64,000 nucleotides of DNA from Fasciolopsis buskii (taxonomy: Eukaryota > Platyhelminthes > Trematoda > Plagiorchiida > Fasciolidae), in NCBI GenBank assembly GCA_008360955.1, contig LUCM01001897.1, forward strand, positions 259,812-323,811. The letters are read 5' to 3'. Made by a program: the position numbers and the translations under genes. The notes under the pieces were generated by a model. It was given only the letters and a program-made list of their open reading frames with translations, searched no databases and was not told the DNA's origin. This document shows positions 1-11,333 of this stretch, one piece after another (position 1 is the first letter of the stretch; every line of letters starts with the position of its first letter).

Positions 1-1274
1 TCTTGACTCAGGATCTTAAGGACTGTCCTAAAAAAAACCCCTCCTGTTCATCATGAACAACGATGCTTAACCTAGAGTGAATGCAAAGTAACCCAACTAC
101 TTAATAACTAAATTCGGTCTGTAAATGCAAGCCTAATTGTGACCACAATATTTGAAAGACTAGGTGCTCTTGTCAAAAAGGGAGGTAGTAGTTATTCGCG
201 AAAATAGACTAGGATAAATCTAAAGATCCAAGTAAAAAACAATAGGTTTTCATGCTACGCTGACTTTCCATTTGTTACCTTCGGACCCTTTTACTTTGCC
301 AACGAGGGGCACTCAAGCTTAGCTAACCTTATTACAGTATACAAAGAGATATAATAAGAAGAACCCATAGATAAATCCAAAGCATTTGCTAATACCTCTT
401 TGAAATTCGTATGTAAGCCGCTCGAGGTAGTGCGAGAAACGTGATGCTACCAAATCGACACAAACCAAAATAAAGGCAAATTCAATTTGCTACGGTACTA
501 TTTGGAACAAATTAGCCACTGCACAATAATCACACCTAAACTGTGTTCTCTTTCGGGCCCTTCTACTTGGAGTTCTGAGAGCAAGTGAGGACCTCAGGAA
601 AAGGCAACCACAACGAACCCTCCGTCGTGGTAGTGGCGAGAGTCAAGATTGTCTCATCGATACAATCCATCTGATGTGGTGAAGTGAAAAATGGGAAGTG
701 TCTCATAGGAAACAGTTGGTAACGAGTTAATGGCACGTGAGGTTGAAATATCAATGGTTGATTGAAAATTTCTCTTGGTATGTGTTTACACCGGCAACCA
801 AAACCTAACCAGGATTTTCATTATGTACCGCTAGATGTGGTCGGTCTCTCCGGTTCCCTCATGGTTTTCCTGCTTTTAACCTGGTTACTTTTACTCCAAG
901 ATGCTGTCGTGATGCATGGCTCCCGGTTCGGCAGGCCCAAAGACTGGGTTCCCACTGGATGAGAGTTGGCTGTTGGACTGATGCCAGAGGTATCCAAAAC
1001 CTCTTCTAAGAGGCACAGCTTACTGACGTCTCGTTGCGCTAATCCTTCAACTGTACTTACGGTCGCTATTTTTACTAAGGAATCGTCTGCCTATTCGGTG
1101 TTTTTGATGACTCCTACCGGCCACCTACATCGCGGCAAAACTTCCGAGATGAGAAGTGCTACGTCAACTGACCCGAAGTCACGCCGACGTTAAGCAAACA
1201 CTTCGTAATACATTCGTTCCAATGCCTCAGTTGTGATTCACTAGTCGGTTCGTCTCAATCTAGCCTTTCGCTGC
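1..1274. other. Unassigned sequence, no supported gene
   Basis: No protein family is recognised here. The + strand between about 836 and 1193 is relatively open in two frames, with the stretch ending in a lysine/arginine/serine-rich tail near 1193, but the frames are short, do not start convincingly and show no domain. I see no repeat shared with the rest of the window. It could be a decayed repeat or a host exon, and nothing in the sequence decides between these. Confidence 0.3.
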
Positions 1275-1280
1275 ATATAT

Positions 1281-1312
<32 letters not shown>
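1275..1312. repeat. (AT)n microsatellite
   Basis: An AT dinucleotide tract of about 38 bp with one interruption. It is one of at least seven such tracts in the window. It is followed by a CCAGATGC string that also occurs just before the AT tract at 21352, within the hammerhead-like repeat, which may mark a shared edge. Confidence 0.95.
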
Positions 1313-2321
1313 CCAGATGCTCGCGCGAACATAAGGCTCGACTAGCATATGCCGCTTACCAATCACTGGTATAGTTTACAATGTGAAAGTTACGTCGGTC
1401 CCGATATACGAATCACAAATATAGTCGCTGAGGGCAGAAGATGCGTGAAGACTTTTGGCGCTTGAGCACCTTTTTCTCTGAATTATTGATATAAAATCGT
1501 GGAAGAATCGTTGTATTATTGATGAGGTCATACACAGTGTCTTACCTCAAATGATTTAATCAGCCTAAAAGGCAACGAAGTTGAATAGGCCTGGGTAGTT
1601 CGGAAATGTGTTCCGCATACACCCAGATCCACTACCTAGGTAAACGCTGTACTCTGCAAGATGGGTGAAAGTTGTCAGTCTGCAACCTGCAATGAGAGCA
1701 TGAAAAGCTTGATCTTAGGCTGTCCAGTACTGCTCCAGCTCGACTGCGCAGTTGGACTCCACAAAATCCAAAACAAAATTTGCTCCCTGGATGATTAGCT
1801 TTCCACTATCCTAATGTTACATTAATCGTGCTACTAGTGATGTATTTTTTATTGCTCGCCAGCTGACGAAACACTTGCCCCCAATGTATACTTTACCATT
1901 CATCTAAACTGTATATTTTGGTTGGTTCTTAAATCAAATCCTATCACTAGGTCTTTGGTTTAATACCATACAAAGGAGATTCCCAAATAGGTTAAAACTC
2001 TTGGTTTGAGTTCCACTTCAACCCGTCATTGTCATAAAGTGACCAGCCTAGTGTTTTTGGTGTCGCAGATTTTAATTCTGTCGTTGTTTCGACGAGAACC
2101 AATGCTTTTTCGAGATATTCTGAAACTAACGTTGATTTAAAAACTGCGCGGTTAAAAATCATTTTATGGCTTTAAAAAGATTCACCAGACCTCGCTCTGT
2201 GATTGGTTGTTCCCCCTGTCAACCAAGGCCACCCCACAGAACTATATGAACGATAAAGCTCACTCGATCTCTGACTTGTGTTGGTGGGTCACCAAAAAAC
2301 GGCCGCGTTTTGTGTTCGTCT

Positions 2322-2341
2322 TCTCTCTCTCTCTCTCTCTC
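2322..2341. repeat. (TC)n microsatellite
   Basis: Ten uninterrupted TC units. No gene context is recognised around it; sequence from 1313 to about 2580 is otherwise unassigned. Confidence 0.95.
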
Positions 2342-2584
2342 GCTAGTGGGTCGGGCTAGTTGTTCGAATTCTGCGCTCTGTTTCTGTGTGACTGCCCACT
2401 GAAAGGGGAATCTGATCCGTCTTATTTCGTTGCGCGACTACGGCGCCTGAAGGCACAACCCCGAATTATTATGCCTCCAAAGTCAGTGTGAGTTAATGTC
2501 CTACTAGACAGCAGGCTTTATGTTCTTGTACTATAGTGTGACCTCTTGTGCTTCAGCGTTGTGCATTGATCAGCTTGTGAGTAA

Positions 2585-2725
2585 TACAACGGTCACTCCG
2601 GTGGTAGACGGTAAACCTTTGTCGCCCGGCTCATTACCTTCCTGATATAAACAGATTTTACGTTGCTCCCGGTCGTTTCGGGTCTAATGCTCACGGTTGT
2701 TTTTCCTCATCGCCATGCATTCGGC
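2585..2725 (+). repeat. SINE family B body fragment
   Basis: The stretch beginning GTCACTCCGGTGGTAGACGG, followed by a CCCGGCTCATTACC block, corresponds to the post-tRNA body of the family B SINE found at 3428, 15918, 33298 and 57640. The tRNA-like head is missing, so this copy is truncated at its 5' end. Identity is only moderate by eye, so the copy is old. The assignment rests on alignment to other copies inside this window. Confidence 0.5.
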
Positions 2726-3427
2726 CACAACACCTGTCCGGCACTTACCTTTCACCGTAGTCATGCTCTTGATGTTTAAAATTAACTCAAGGAACAGACC
2801 GTTCGTTTAAAAGCATGCAAGGTTAAATCAATCAAGCTGTATGTATTTTTGACGAGAATGAAGGTAGACAAAGGTGAATAGATGAAAGCACGATGCACAC
2901 TGATGGAGGGAATTGTTACACCGATGAGAAACTACCGGACTTTCCATGTTACGATAAGTCAGTAATCATCCTCCGGTTGTTTTGAAAGTTCCTCAGACTT
3001 CGCGCTTTTTATCGGTGGATTGTGCGTTACACAATGGACTACTGTTCCCTGCTATTACCGGATGTGTATTCTTATCCGTAACTAGCCTAGGAGGCAAAGT
3101 GAAAATGAAATGCAAACAGTAATGATTGTTATGCGACATTTCTACTGCCTCTTTCATTATCGAAATATTATGGAAGATAATTTTGCCTTTAGAACGCAGT
3201 AATTTAGTTCGTTTCTCCAACCAAACCCTAAGTTGGTGTTGTTTATACGATTTTTGGATGCCTTTCGACATTCTGGAGAACCGCACACCAAGAAGCAAAT
3301 CACTGCAAATGAAACAATTGTTGCGGAATCACATTTTTTGATGTCCTGCAGAAGACGTCAAAACTGAAGCAAAAATAAAGAGTGATCTATTGAGACAATG
3401 AACAGGGCCAACTGAAGTTTTAATTGT

Positions 3428-3548
3428 CACGTCCGCCAGTCACTTTGGTGGTGGACAGTAATTGCCTTTCACCCGACTCGTTATCACACCAGACTATTGA
3501 GACTCGGTCACTCCAAGTTTCAAGGTCATGGTTGCCTGTCATCTCGTA
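3428..3548 (+). repeat. SINE family B body fragment
   Basis: Reads GTCCGCCAGTCACTTTGGTGG, then a CCCGACTCGTTA block and CACTCCAAGTTTCAAGGTCA near 3510. The same blocks occur in the same order in the copy at 15918 and, reverse-complemented, at 57640. The tRNA-like head is absent. The long minus frames over this region are antisense shadows of the repeat. Confidence 0.6.
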
Positions 3549-4399
3549 AAGTGCCTGAATGATTATGGGGTAGATCAATTCCACTACATTTATGCTTACT
3601 GCGCAAAACATGTTGACAATTCACGGCCAAACTGTCCAACAGCAGCAAACAACGGGTGGACCTAAGAGACAAGACAGCATATTGCACCGCAATGCTTCTG
3701 CTGGCGTGTTGAATTTTTTGTCCATTTGCGAAAAGCAACAGTGAAAAATCTGCTCAACAAATTGTTGATGTCAACGTATTGATTAGAATGGCTGGTAGAG
3801 CACACGCAGTACTAAAGCTGAGGTAGCTTCCACGCATGTGTTCCGATCCGACCTTTATAAATGGATAAGCGCTGCAATCGGCAGTTTTGCCTTCAGTCAG
3901 TTCCTTGTCTTAAAAAGCTTACTTTTGATTAAATTAGTTTCATCGTCTAGTGAGACTTCTAAACCCCTAGATAGCTGTCCTGCAGTGGCATGTCCGTTTA
4001 TCCAACATAACTTTCCCTAAACTGATCTTATCTGCTTAAAACATTGTGATCCATCTTTCTGACCAAAGGTATTGCACCAGAATGCCACGGTTCTCCGTGA
4101 AGCCAACATGGCCGGTATTGGCTTCTCACAGTTGCTACCATAATATGTTTTCTAATAAAAAATGCGGTTGTACGCTGACTAACCTACTTAAAGTCCCCTT
4201 TACTTCGACAAAATCTGTGGACAACAAAGGAAAATCAGCTGGTGCGTTTAGTTACACCCTGCCGACATTTTAAACGAGTTGCCATCAGGCTGTATCCAAG
4301 AGTAGTTAACGAAATTCCAATGCTAAATTGTTTAACACGATTGATCTGCTTTCCTATAAATGTTGGTTTCGTGGAGTTATATCTACCTCTTTCAGGGGA

Positions 4400-5216
4400 C
4401 CCCGAGGCTATGGCTTCTGGTCTTGACGACGGTGATGTGACGCTGATTGAAAAGGCTGAGGTTCCACTACCTGACTAGATCCCAATCGACAGCCGGCTGT
4501 GCGCAGTAAGACTTGGAGGTTCAGGCAGAGTAAATAACCGTCCCTCTGATAGACTCAACTCGTTTGTCGTCTCAGCATACGTGCCAACAGATTGTAGTCC
4601 ACATGCAGCCAAGGATACTTTATATCGAAGGCTGCACGACCTGTTACGTACAGCAAGGCTGGGTGACATGGTGACTTTGGCAGAGGAAACGAATGCCGGA
4701 GTAGGCCAACTGTCCTCGAATGAGGCGCATCTAGAAGGTAATTTCGGTCTCGATTCATGTCATTCTGAAAACAGGGAACGGTTGTTGGATTTGTGCTTAC
4801 ACTATCAGTTGTTTCTTGCTAGTACGGGCTTCGGACGTTCCAATCGCCGGTGCGCTACCAGGTGTCCACCCTGCGCGGCCCAGCGATGGACCCGAACCAT
4901 CCACATCTATTAGTTACAGATAGTGGACTGTCTACGAGATTGCCGATCGTACTGGAGCATACCCCTCGACTCCGACCAAGTGTTAACATACACTAGATCA
5001 TCCATGTGCTTTGGTGGACGCTCAAAACCCATGGTACAGCATCGGTTAGGTTGTGACAAGCTATTTGGTCCGACTTCCCTGTCAATTTTTCGTGGCATGC
5101 TGGCTGAAAAGCTAGGATTGCTCCCACCTCAAAACACCAATGGACACTGGTCGTTCATCATGAATGTCTTGCATTCTGCGAGTGTGACGAGTTGTAGCCT
5201 GACTCGGGCGTTGTGA
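4400..5216 (+). pseudogene. Endonuclease domain and linker of the RTE-like LINE (broken)
   Basis: The region reads as an exonuclease-endonuclease-phosphatase domain: a segment SRLCAVRLGGSGRVN near 4490, SAYVPTDCS near 4575, ETNAGVGQLSSNEAHL near 4690 (equivalent to the GDxNAxxG motif, with the Asp changed to Glu), and FGLDS near 4745. The C-terminal block with LASTGFGRSNRRCATRCPP precedes a stop near 4913, then the frame resumes with a segment ending in HWSFIMNVLHSASV near 5175. The domain would nick the target DNA for target-primed reverse transcription. It cannot make a functional protein because of a stop at 4477 and another at 4911, plus a frameshift near 4920. Confidence 0.75.
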
Positions 5217-6222
5217 CAGTCTGGATTTCTGCTGAGTCTTTGTGTCTTCTTGATGCACGCCAGTCCTTCCCGACTGGTAACGAATATAATGAAACACGGC
5301 TGGTAACGAGACGTGAACTTAGTGCAAGCTTCCTTAAGGATCGCGAGATCCGGTGGTGTCAACGAGCTTTGGAGATGGAACATGCTGCCGCCACAATAAT
5401 TTTTCTCAAACCGTTTCACCTTTTCCGAGCTATCTGTGAGGATGCATTGGGTTTAGTCGAAACGATCTGTGAGGTTGACAGTTCACTTATCCACTACATG
5501 AAGCGCCGTCTTTCACATCGGCGGGGCACTTCTAAGCCAACGTTAGCTGGCCCTCAGTATAATCACCTCCCGTAGTTATTCCGGCAAGCGTCCGATGGCC
5601 TGTTGCAATAGTTTCACCTAATGAGACCGAAATCCTCGAAGAACTCCGAGTCTTTTGACGCCATAAAGTGCCGGGCTCCAGTGGCCTTTCCTTAAATCTA
5701 TTTAAATATATGGACATGGAAGTAGTCAGAGAATTCCAGTTCATGTTTTCGAATATCTGGTTCTCCGAGAAGGTCCCGTTCTCGTGGGGGAGTCCATCGC
5801 TTTCCCCATCCTTAGAACGCATGCACAAGGACCGTACTATCCATAGTGGTATTAGCCTGATCCCGCTGGCGTCAAAACTGTTCTCGTCTTTCTTTCATCG
5901 TAGTTTGCACAACATGCGTGAAGGGCAAACTTATGAGGAAAAGGCTTGGTTTCGCGCTGGTTCTTGGTGCATCGATCAAATCAATATCCCCGGGCAGGTT
6001 TTAGGGCACCGTTTTACCTTTCAAAGGCCAACGGTCGTCGTGTTCCTGAACATTCCCGCGGCATTTGACTGTGTTGATGGGTCTGCACAGTGGTATCGTT
6101 TGGTGAGGAATGGAGTACCTGTGAAGTATATATCCATCCTCAAAGAGTTTTACCGTCATATGTCAGGTTTGGTTAGGTCTTATAACTTGGTTTCGCTACC
6201 CTTAGTTATCTCCAGTGAATAG
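5213..6222 (+). pseudogene. Linker and N-terminal reverse transcriptase of the RTE-like LINE (broken)
   Basis: Two consecutive open stretches. The first (5213-5575) has the linker blocks LLDARQSFPTGNEYNETR and LKDREIRWCQRALEME. The second (5668-6222) starts in a PGSSGLS block and carries the fingers/palm region: GISLIPLASKLFSS, EEKAWFRAGSWCIDQI and VVFLNIPAAFDCVD. In the last motif the metal-binding Asp is Asn, which would abolish polymerisation. The palm continues after a frameshift at about 6235 (SPFFFNFVV) up to YVDD and beyond. Function in a live copy: reverse transcription of the element's own RNA at the nicked target. Confidence 0.8.
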
Positions 6223-6800
6223 AGTAAGGCTGCCCTATATCCCCATTTTTTTCAACTTTGTCGTAAAATGTTCTACAGAACGCCTTATCTGGTCTTCTAA
6301 ACGGTGGTGTTGGACTCTTCCCAGGCGAAGTAGTTTCTGACTTAGGGTATGTCGATGATATCCCCTTGCTGTGCGTCGATGCGCAGGCAATTTGATTCGC
6401 GTTAGACCGCTTGGCGATTGATGCATCCAGTTACGGTATATTCTGTGCACCTTCAAAATGCAAGATACTTCATCAAGACTTGCGGGAGCCTGTCTGTACT
6501 CATTCTTTGTGGTCACTGGTTAGAATTAGTCAATAGGTTTAGCTACCTCGGCAGCCTGATCACAGCAGGCGGAGATGTTGGCGAGGTCACATCGCAAATT
6601 ACGAAATCCAGAGCATCTTTCGTGAACCTGCGGCACTTGTGGTGCCCGTTATGAAATTCGGCTTTCCCTCAAGGGAAGTGTGTACAATGCCACTGTTCGT
6701 AGTATTCACAACATAGGTCTTTGCAAGAGGTTAATGGACCCACCATCCCGTCGAATTGTATTCGCCAACGGATTACTCAGACCCCAGATGTGCAAACTTG

Positions 6801-8138
6801 AATGATAAGAGCGAAAGTTTCTTGGGTCAGAGCTTAGTATCTTCCCCCTAATGTTAGTGAATATTTTATGTTGCTGATTTACCCCCTTACATGTAGCAGT
6901 TATCTAAAAAGGAGGAAGTAAAAACACATGCCAAGTAAGAGAATTAGTCAAAATACCTGGAAATCTATGACCAATACTACAATTATTTCTCATTAAGCAA
7001 CTTAAACTCTCTAGGTGTTTTGCAGAACGGCTGGCAGCGAAATTAATATATGCTTGTCGGAATGTAATCTTGTTTAGAGATAATCGGCACGGAATTCAAA
7101 TACTGGCGATACATGACTGACTTCTCCGGCCAACTGTTGATCTTCATAAAGTAAACCCCAAGTTATTGACGGTTCTGCGGAAAAACAAAGCCTGGTAATG
7201 TGCAACAGATCAGGGAGTTGGATTTGTCCTGATCTTTATTGTGCGAAAGAAAAAGAAAAGCTCACCACCTGAGACCCCAGTATCCGTGATCGACAACATG
7301 AGACAGACACGCACACAACAAGGATGAAGATGTCGGTTTACTACCAACCGATTATAACGTCCAATTTCCAGTTCAATTTCGTCTAAAGAATCCAAAGGTG
7401 CTTTGGACTGAGAACACCACTAATTACACGCAAGTGCTGACGGTGTTACCTGGACCTGTGATGAAACGCTTGCTACCATACACAAAGACCATGATCTGAC
7501 ATTAATGTCTTGGCTATTTACCTTCTGCTATCTGGAACCGCTGCAGACTGTCCAATTCTCCGAAGTTATCAGGGATTATCGATCCAGTGTGGGCAGGAGA
7601 TTGTGATGTGAAACATTCTGGAATAGTTTGTAAAACCCCATCAAATTTTCGTTCTCCTTAAAATGTCGTTTTTAATTCTCTTTTGCCTATGCATCAAAAC
7701 TGATATAGGAACAAGCTTCTGAATAGCTATGGATTGTCCTTCAAATATGTGAGTCACAGCCAGCAAGAGACAAACCACCTTGTGATCGTACCTATGGACT
7801 AGTTAGATCAAATGATGATTTGTTGGCAGAATGTCGGCCATGCGGTAGTTAGACACAGGAGTGTGGTTGGATATGGACAACGATTAGAGCAGTTAGTTCC
7901 TTCCGTTCTGTACTCTATAACCTAGCAGTGATCGGTTGGATATCCACTCAGTACATTAGCAACGGAAACGCATAGATGTGCAGGCTACTTCAGAAGCACG
8001 TTAGTCAACTTACGCAGCGAACACTTTCGATAAAACGCGGTGAACGTAAAACCGAACAGCTCTAGAATCCATTTTTCACCTTTATTTATGCATAATGTAG
8101 TGACTTACAACAGAGCCATTCCCAGGCGTCCTCTATAC

Positions 8139-8141
<3 letters not shown>
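6801..8141. other. Unassigned sequence between LINE fragments
   Basis: No open frame of note and no family recognised. An AAGGAGGAAGTAAAAAC string near 6910 faintly resembles the tail of SINE family A but no other part of the SINE is present, so it is not called. Confidence 0.4.

Positions 8142-8199
<58 letters not shown>
8142..8199. repeat. (TA)n microsatellite, 58 bp
   Basis: The longest pure TA tract in the window. It creates an artificial open frame of alternating Tyr and Ile across 8040-8318, which should not be read as a gene. Confidence 0.97.
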
Positions 8200-8203
<4 letters not shown>

Positions 8204-8399
8204 GAATCTCGTACAGACCCATTGCCAAAGGGACTATGACATGGTGATGAAAATATCAAATATTATTATAAACGGTGCACAAAGTGTGACAGAAAATTTA
8301 AAAACCTTTTTTTCCTAGTCTTACCATAAACATTACTTTGCATTTCTTTATTTTATAGTTTCATGTGTTTTGTTATAAAGCACCAACGTCACTGGCTCC

Positions 8400-9380
8400 A
8401 GTTTCGAGTTATATGCGTTAGTGCTTCTGACAAACGAATCTTGGTGTCACTTGTTCCAGCCCCTAAGACAACAAAGAGCCAATGTGACTAAACTGGAAGT
8501 CAGCGTATTTCAGACTACTATTCCAAGTCATCCATTGTCCACCAAGCTGCCGTCCCTAGCCCTGGCCGCAGAGCACAAAAAGAGCTCGACGAGGCACGCC
8601 TGGCTTGTCCACCGTAGTTGATGCAGAGAGACGATTCCTGAGTAACCAATTCTAAAGACATTTCTTCTTATTATCTCAATGCTGAGGTGATGTTGCCACC
8701 ACACTCGTGCGAGCGACCTCAGGTCCTGGTTCGCGAAGTTGGTCAGTAGATGCAGGTCCGACTCTCGAATAATCCAGGTTTCGCAGCCATACATCAGCGT
8801 TGAACCAACTGCATCGCTGGAGACGCTGCCTTTCAAGAACAGCTTGCTATCGCGATGGCGCCTTTAGTGACTGAGACTGGCAAGGACCAAACGAGTCTTA
8901 AGTGTGCGTAATGAGATCTCGTTACCGGCACCCCACCGATAGAATGCCATTTTCCTGGTTATACAGAGGTGCTGATAACTTCCAAACTTCCCCCAGAAAA
9001 AGTGCGTGTTGAAGGATCTTCCCGTCAGGCTCGGAATGATACCTCACACTTAAATGAGACAAAGGGGATATGCATAACGACTTCTGTGGCCAAGTGGGTT
9101 AGTGGTCGTCTCCCAGCAATGCGAAATGGTCAGCGTAATCTAAATCGGCAACTCTGGAACTCGGTAAAATTTCTAAACAACAGTACCGACAATGACATCC
9201 AGGAGCAGATCGTTCATAACGAACCTGAGGAGGAACAGAAAGATGAGTCATCGTTGTCGAAAACAGCTTAAGACGACAGATGACGGTGAAAGTTATCCAT
9301 ACACTCTTACTCTGCCAAAGGCCTGACAATAGACAGCATCTGAAACAGACACTTGCTTCTTTGACGCTCTTCCCCAGCAT
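8400..9380 (-). mobile_element. 3' fragment of a second RTE-like LINE (decayed)
   Basis: Read right to left. The minus strand encodes a palm segment starting with FGRVRVYG near 9315, then LPSSRVADLDYADHFALLGDD at 9110-9170, and after a gap the C-terminal RT block LMYGCETWIIRESDLHLL near 8790, RSLARVWWQHHLS and LHQLRWTSQA. These are the same family blocks as in the element at 4365, so two copies of one family lie 2 kb apart in opposite orientation. The catalytic YxDD is YADH here (9126-9137), so the enzyme would be inactive. The region between YADH and YGCETW is shortened. The copy is cut at about 9380, exactly where the tail of the CR1-like element starts. Confidence 0.8.
8528..8836 (-). pseudogene. 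C-terminal reverse transcriptase segment of the RTE-like LINE
   Basis: An open stretch of 102 codons with no internal stop. The block LMYGCETW followed by RSLARVWWQHHLSIEIIRR and LHQLRW is the conserved region after the RT palm in RTE-like elements. The frame continues beyond both ends only with shifts: upstream a segment with TRLVLASLSH near 8900, downstream with an ELFLCSAARARDG block that corresponds to the element's C-terminal tail. It is part of the larger fragment and not a host gene. Confidence 0.7.
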
Positions 9381-9404
9381 GTATTGTATTGTATTGTATT
9401 GTAT
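9381..9404 (-). repeat. (TACAA)n tail of the CR1-like LINE
   Basis: On the + strand five GTATT units in a row; on the element's strand TACAA/ATACA repeats. It forms the 3' terminus of the CR1-like copy and touches the broken RTE-like copy at 9380. Confidence 0.75.
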
Positions 9405-10145
9405 AGACTTTTCCGCACAATAAATATTGTCGAATTTCAGTGAAAATATATAAGGGTAAAAAATAAAATCGGAGAAAAAAATTAATAAATATAATAAAAA
9501 TACACTCATCGCCTTGTGAAGAATATAAAAGAACCTATCCGTTGTTAATCATAGCGCATTAGGACAGGCTGTTCAGGAATTCGGCTGAAACCCGGCCACG
9601 GTTTTTCAAAATTCGTGCTAAATATGGGACAGCGGGGTTTCACAGATATTGATTCTGGAGAGCAAAGAATGAAAAGCGGATCGTGTAGAAATATGAGAGC
9701 GACACTTTGAAAGATCGTTGTGCAGAGGATGCATGGGATCAGAAAGAATTTTGTGAGCAAATTTCTCACATGCTGATAAGTGCTGATCACATAGATTAAG
9801 GGACAATTCAGTTAGTGGTACGAAGGACACATGGCTAGTAATTGCTAGCCCAGACGAAGAGCTTTAAGCTTTTTTCTAAGTAAACCTGGAAAAATAACGG
9901 GAGGAAAGCAAAGAAGGATTGGAAACATACATTGGTATACAGATCGGGCGATGGTGCTTTGTTTCACCTTGTGGTGTCGAAAGTTCCTGATTTGAAATGA
10001 TGATCGTCGGAAAATCTTTACACAGGTAGAAATATGAGTAGTCCACTTCAGATTTTCATCAACAGTAACTCCTAGATATTTCAAACAGTCATCCCTGGTA
10101 AAAGTTTTGAGTTGATGAAAGACGTTTCGGATGGGTAGGCTGATC

Positions 10146-10167
10146 GAGAGAGAGAGAGAGAGAGAGA
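10146..10167. repeat. (GA)n microsatellite
   Basis: Eleven GA units inside the 3' part of the CR1-like RT. It encodes the run of Ser-Leu pairs in the minus frame and is an expansion within the dead element. Confidence 0.95.
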
Positions 10168-10309
10168 AAACAAACATTGGAACCATTTAGATTTGTTGAG
10201 GTTTGACTCAGCTGGTGCAGAGAAATCGTAAACAGGAGATAGGTTGTTGGAAAAACTGGAAATCATCGTTGCTCGAAACGTCTTAGGGGAGAGCAACATC
10301 ATCAGCATA

Positions 10310-11248
10310 CTAAAACAGATGACAGAGTGAGCTGGTTGATAAGTCGCTGATGTAAGTAGAGAAAAGAAACGGTGAAAGAACAGCACCCTGTAACACTCCT
10401 GATTTGTTGATCAACGATTTTGAAACTTTACCGTCCATTTTTGTGCACTGGGTTCGGTTATTAAAGTAATCAGACAGCCATGTTAATGAGGGCCTGGGAC
10501 AACCAAATGTTTCCAGGTTATGGAGTAGAAGAGACCATGGGACTAAGTCAAATGCCGACGAATAGTCTAGAAAGGTGCAACGTACAGATTTCATTGATGC
10601 GTTTGAGGATCTACAAATGGGGTGAATGAGGGAGGCCACAGCGACCAAAGTGGACCTGTTAGATATATAGGCAAACTGAACAGGGTCGTCAGGAGGGTGC
10701 ATAGAAGAACACAGGCGTTTAAGTATAGCACGATTCGTCAGTTTAAAACCAAAAGATATTAAGGCGATGGGGCGAAAACGTTTGGCCAAAGCAGTAGAAC
10801 TGCTAGATTTAGGGATGGGAATAATAATGACGGGTCTCCAACAATCAGGAGTAGAATACGAGATTAATGATGAGTTAATTAGAGAAGTAAATGCATCGGT
10901 TTGAACCACAGCACCATGCCTTAGAAGAGCTGAGAACAGACTATCAGGATCATCCCCTGTGATAATTTTAGTGGTGCGCAGAAGTTCGAACACCTCTTCT
11001 CTAGAAAAACCTGTTACTGTCGTACCATCACGCTGTCCAAATATGACCAGGGTAAAAGTGGAAGGATGGATTAGAGCATGATTTATGCTGTCGACATCCG
11101 CAGAAGTTTCCGCATTTTTCTTCTTCTCACACAACAGTCTAATGTCTTGCCATAGGAATCGATTGTTGTTACCACTCAGGAGTTGGCTGGCGAATGCAGT
11201 GTTGATGCGTTTGATTTCAGCTTTTATTGGGTTGGAAATATACCGCAC
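10310..11248 (-). pseudogene. CR1-like reverse transcriptase, 312-codon open fragment
   Basis: The longest open frame in the window. Residues 1-40 are linker (RYISNPIKAEIKRIN); a GFSREEVFELLRTTK block is near residue 80; WRPVIIIPIPKS near 137 and RFRPIALISFGFKL near 155 are RT fingers; CTFLDYSSAFDLVP near 226 is motif A with its Asp intact; SGVLQGAVLSPFLFSTYISDL near 285 is motif B. The frame closes with TAG at 10310-10312, immediately before an otherwise intact YADD catalytic motif at 10298-10309, and another stop follows five codons later. So the active site is preserved in sequence but split off by nonsense mutations. The reported start is just the first in-frame ATG. Confidence 0.85.
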
Positions 11249-11333
11249 GCTTGAATTATTACGGGATTTGTAGAAGTGCTTAGAGATTTCAGTTTCTGGG
11301 TGGAGATACAGTCATGTGGAATGAACAGTGTTT

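Larger units (their letters stand above)
4365..6800 (+). mobile_element. Decayed RTE-like non-LTR retrotransposon (LINE)
   Basis: A near full-length but dead LINE copy read left to right. Conceptual frames give, in order, an apurinic-type endonuclease (about 4365-5000), a linker region with the WSFI and REIRWCQRA type motifs (about 5000-5650), and a reverse transcriptase (about 5660-6660). RT landmarks include VVFLNI (motif A, with the first catalytic Asp replaced by Asn at 6049-6051), YVDD at 6348-6359, a CAPSKCKILHQD block near 6460 and FSYLGSLIT near 6540. At least five frameshifts and several stops break it. The arrangement is that of RTE-like elements common in trematodes. The 3' end is not sharply defined; similarity fades after about 6780. 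Confidence 0.85.

Noticed and set aside
540..760. SINE family B relation of the 0.54-0.76 kb segment
   Set aside because: Some blocks (CACTACCACGACGG, TATGAGACAC) looked similar but the order does not match the family consensus.
8040..8318. Open frame with a long Tyr-Ile repeat
   Set aside because: Translation of the (TA)n microsatellite. The same holds for the frames over 31432, 34430 and 47629.
9099..9509. 136-codon minus frame as one protein
   Set aside because: It runs across the junction of the CR1-like tail and the RTE-like fragment; only its last part (VADLDYADH) is real RT sequence.
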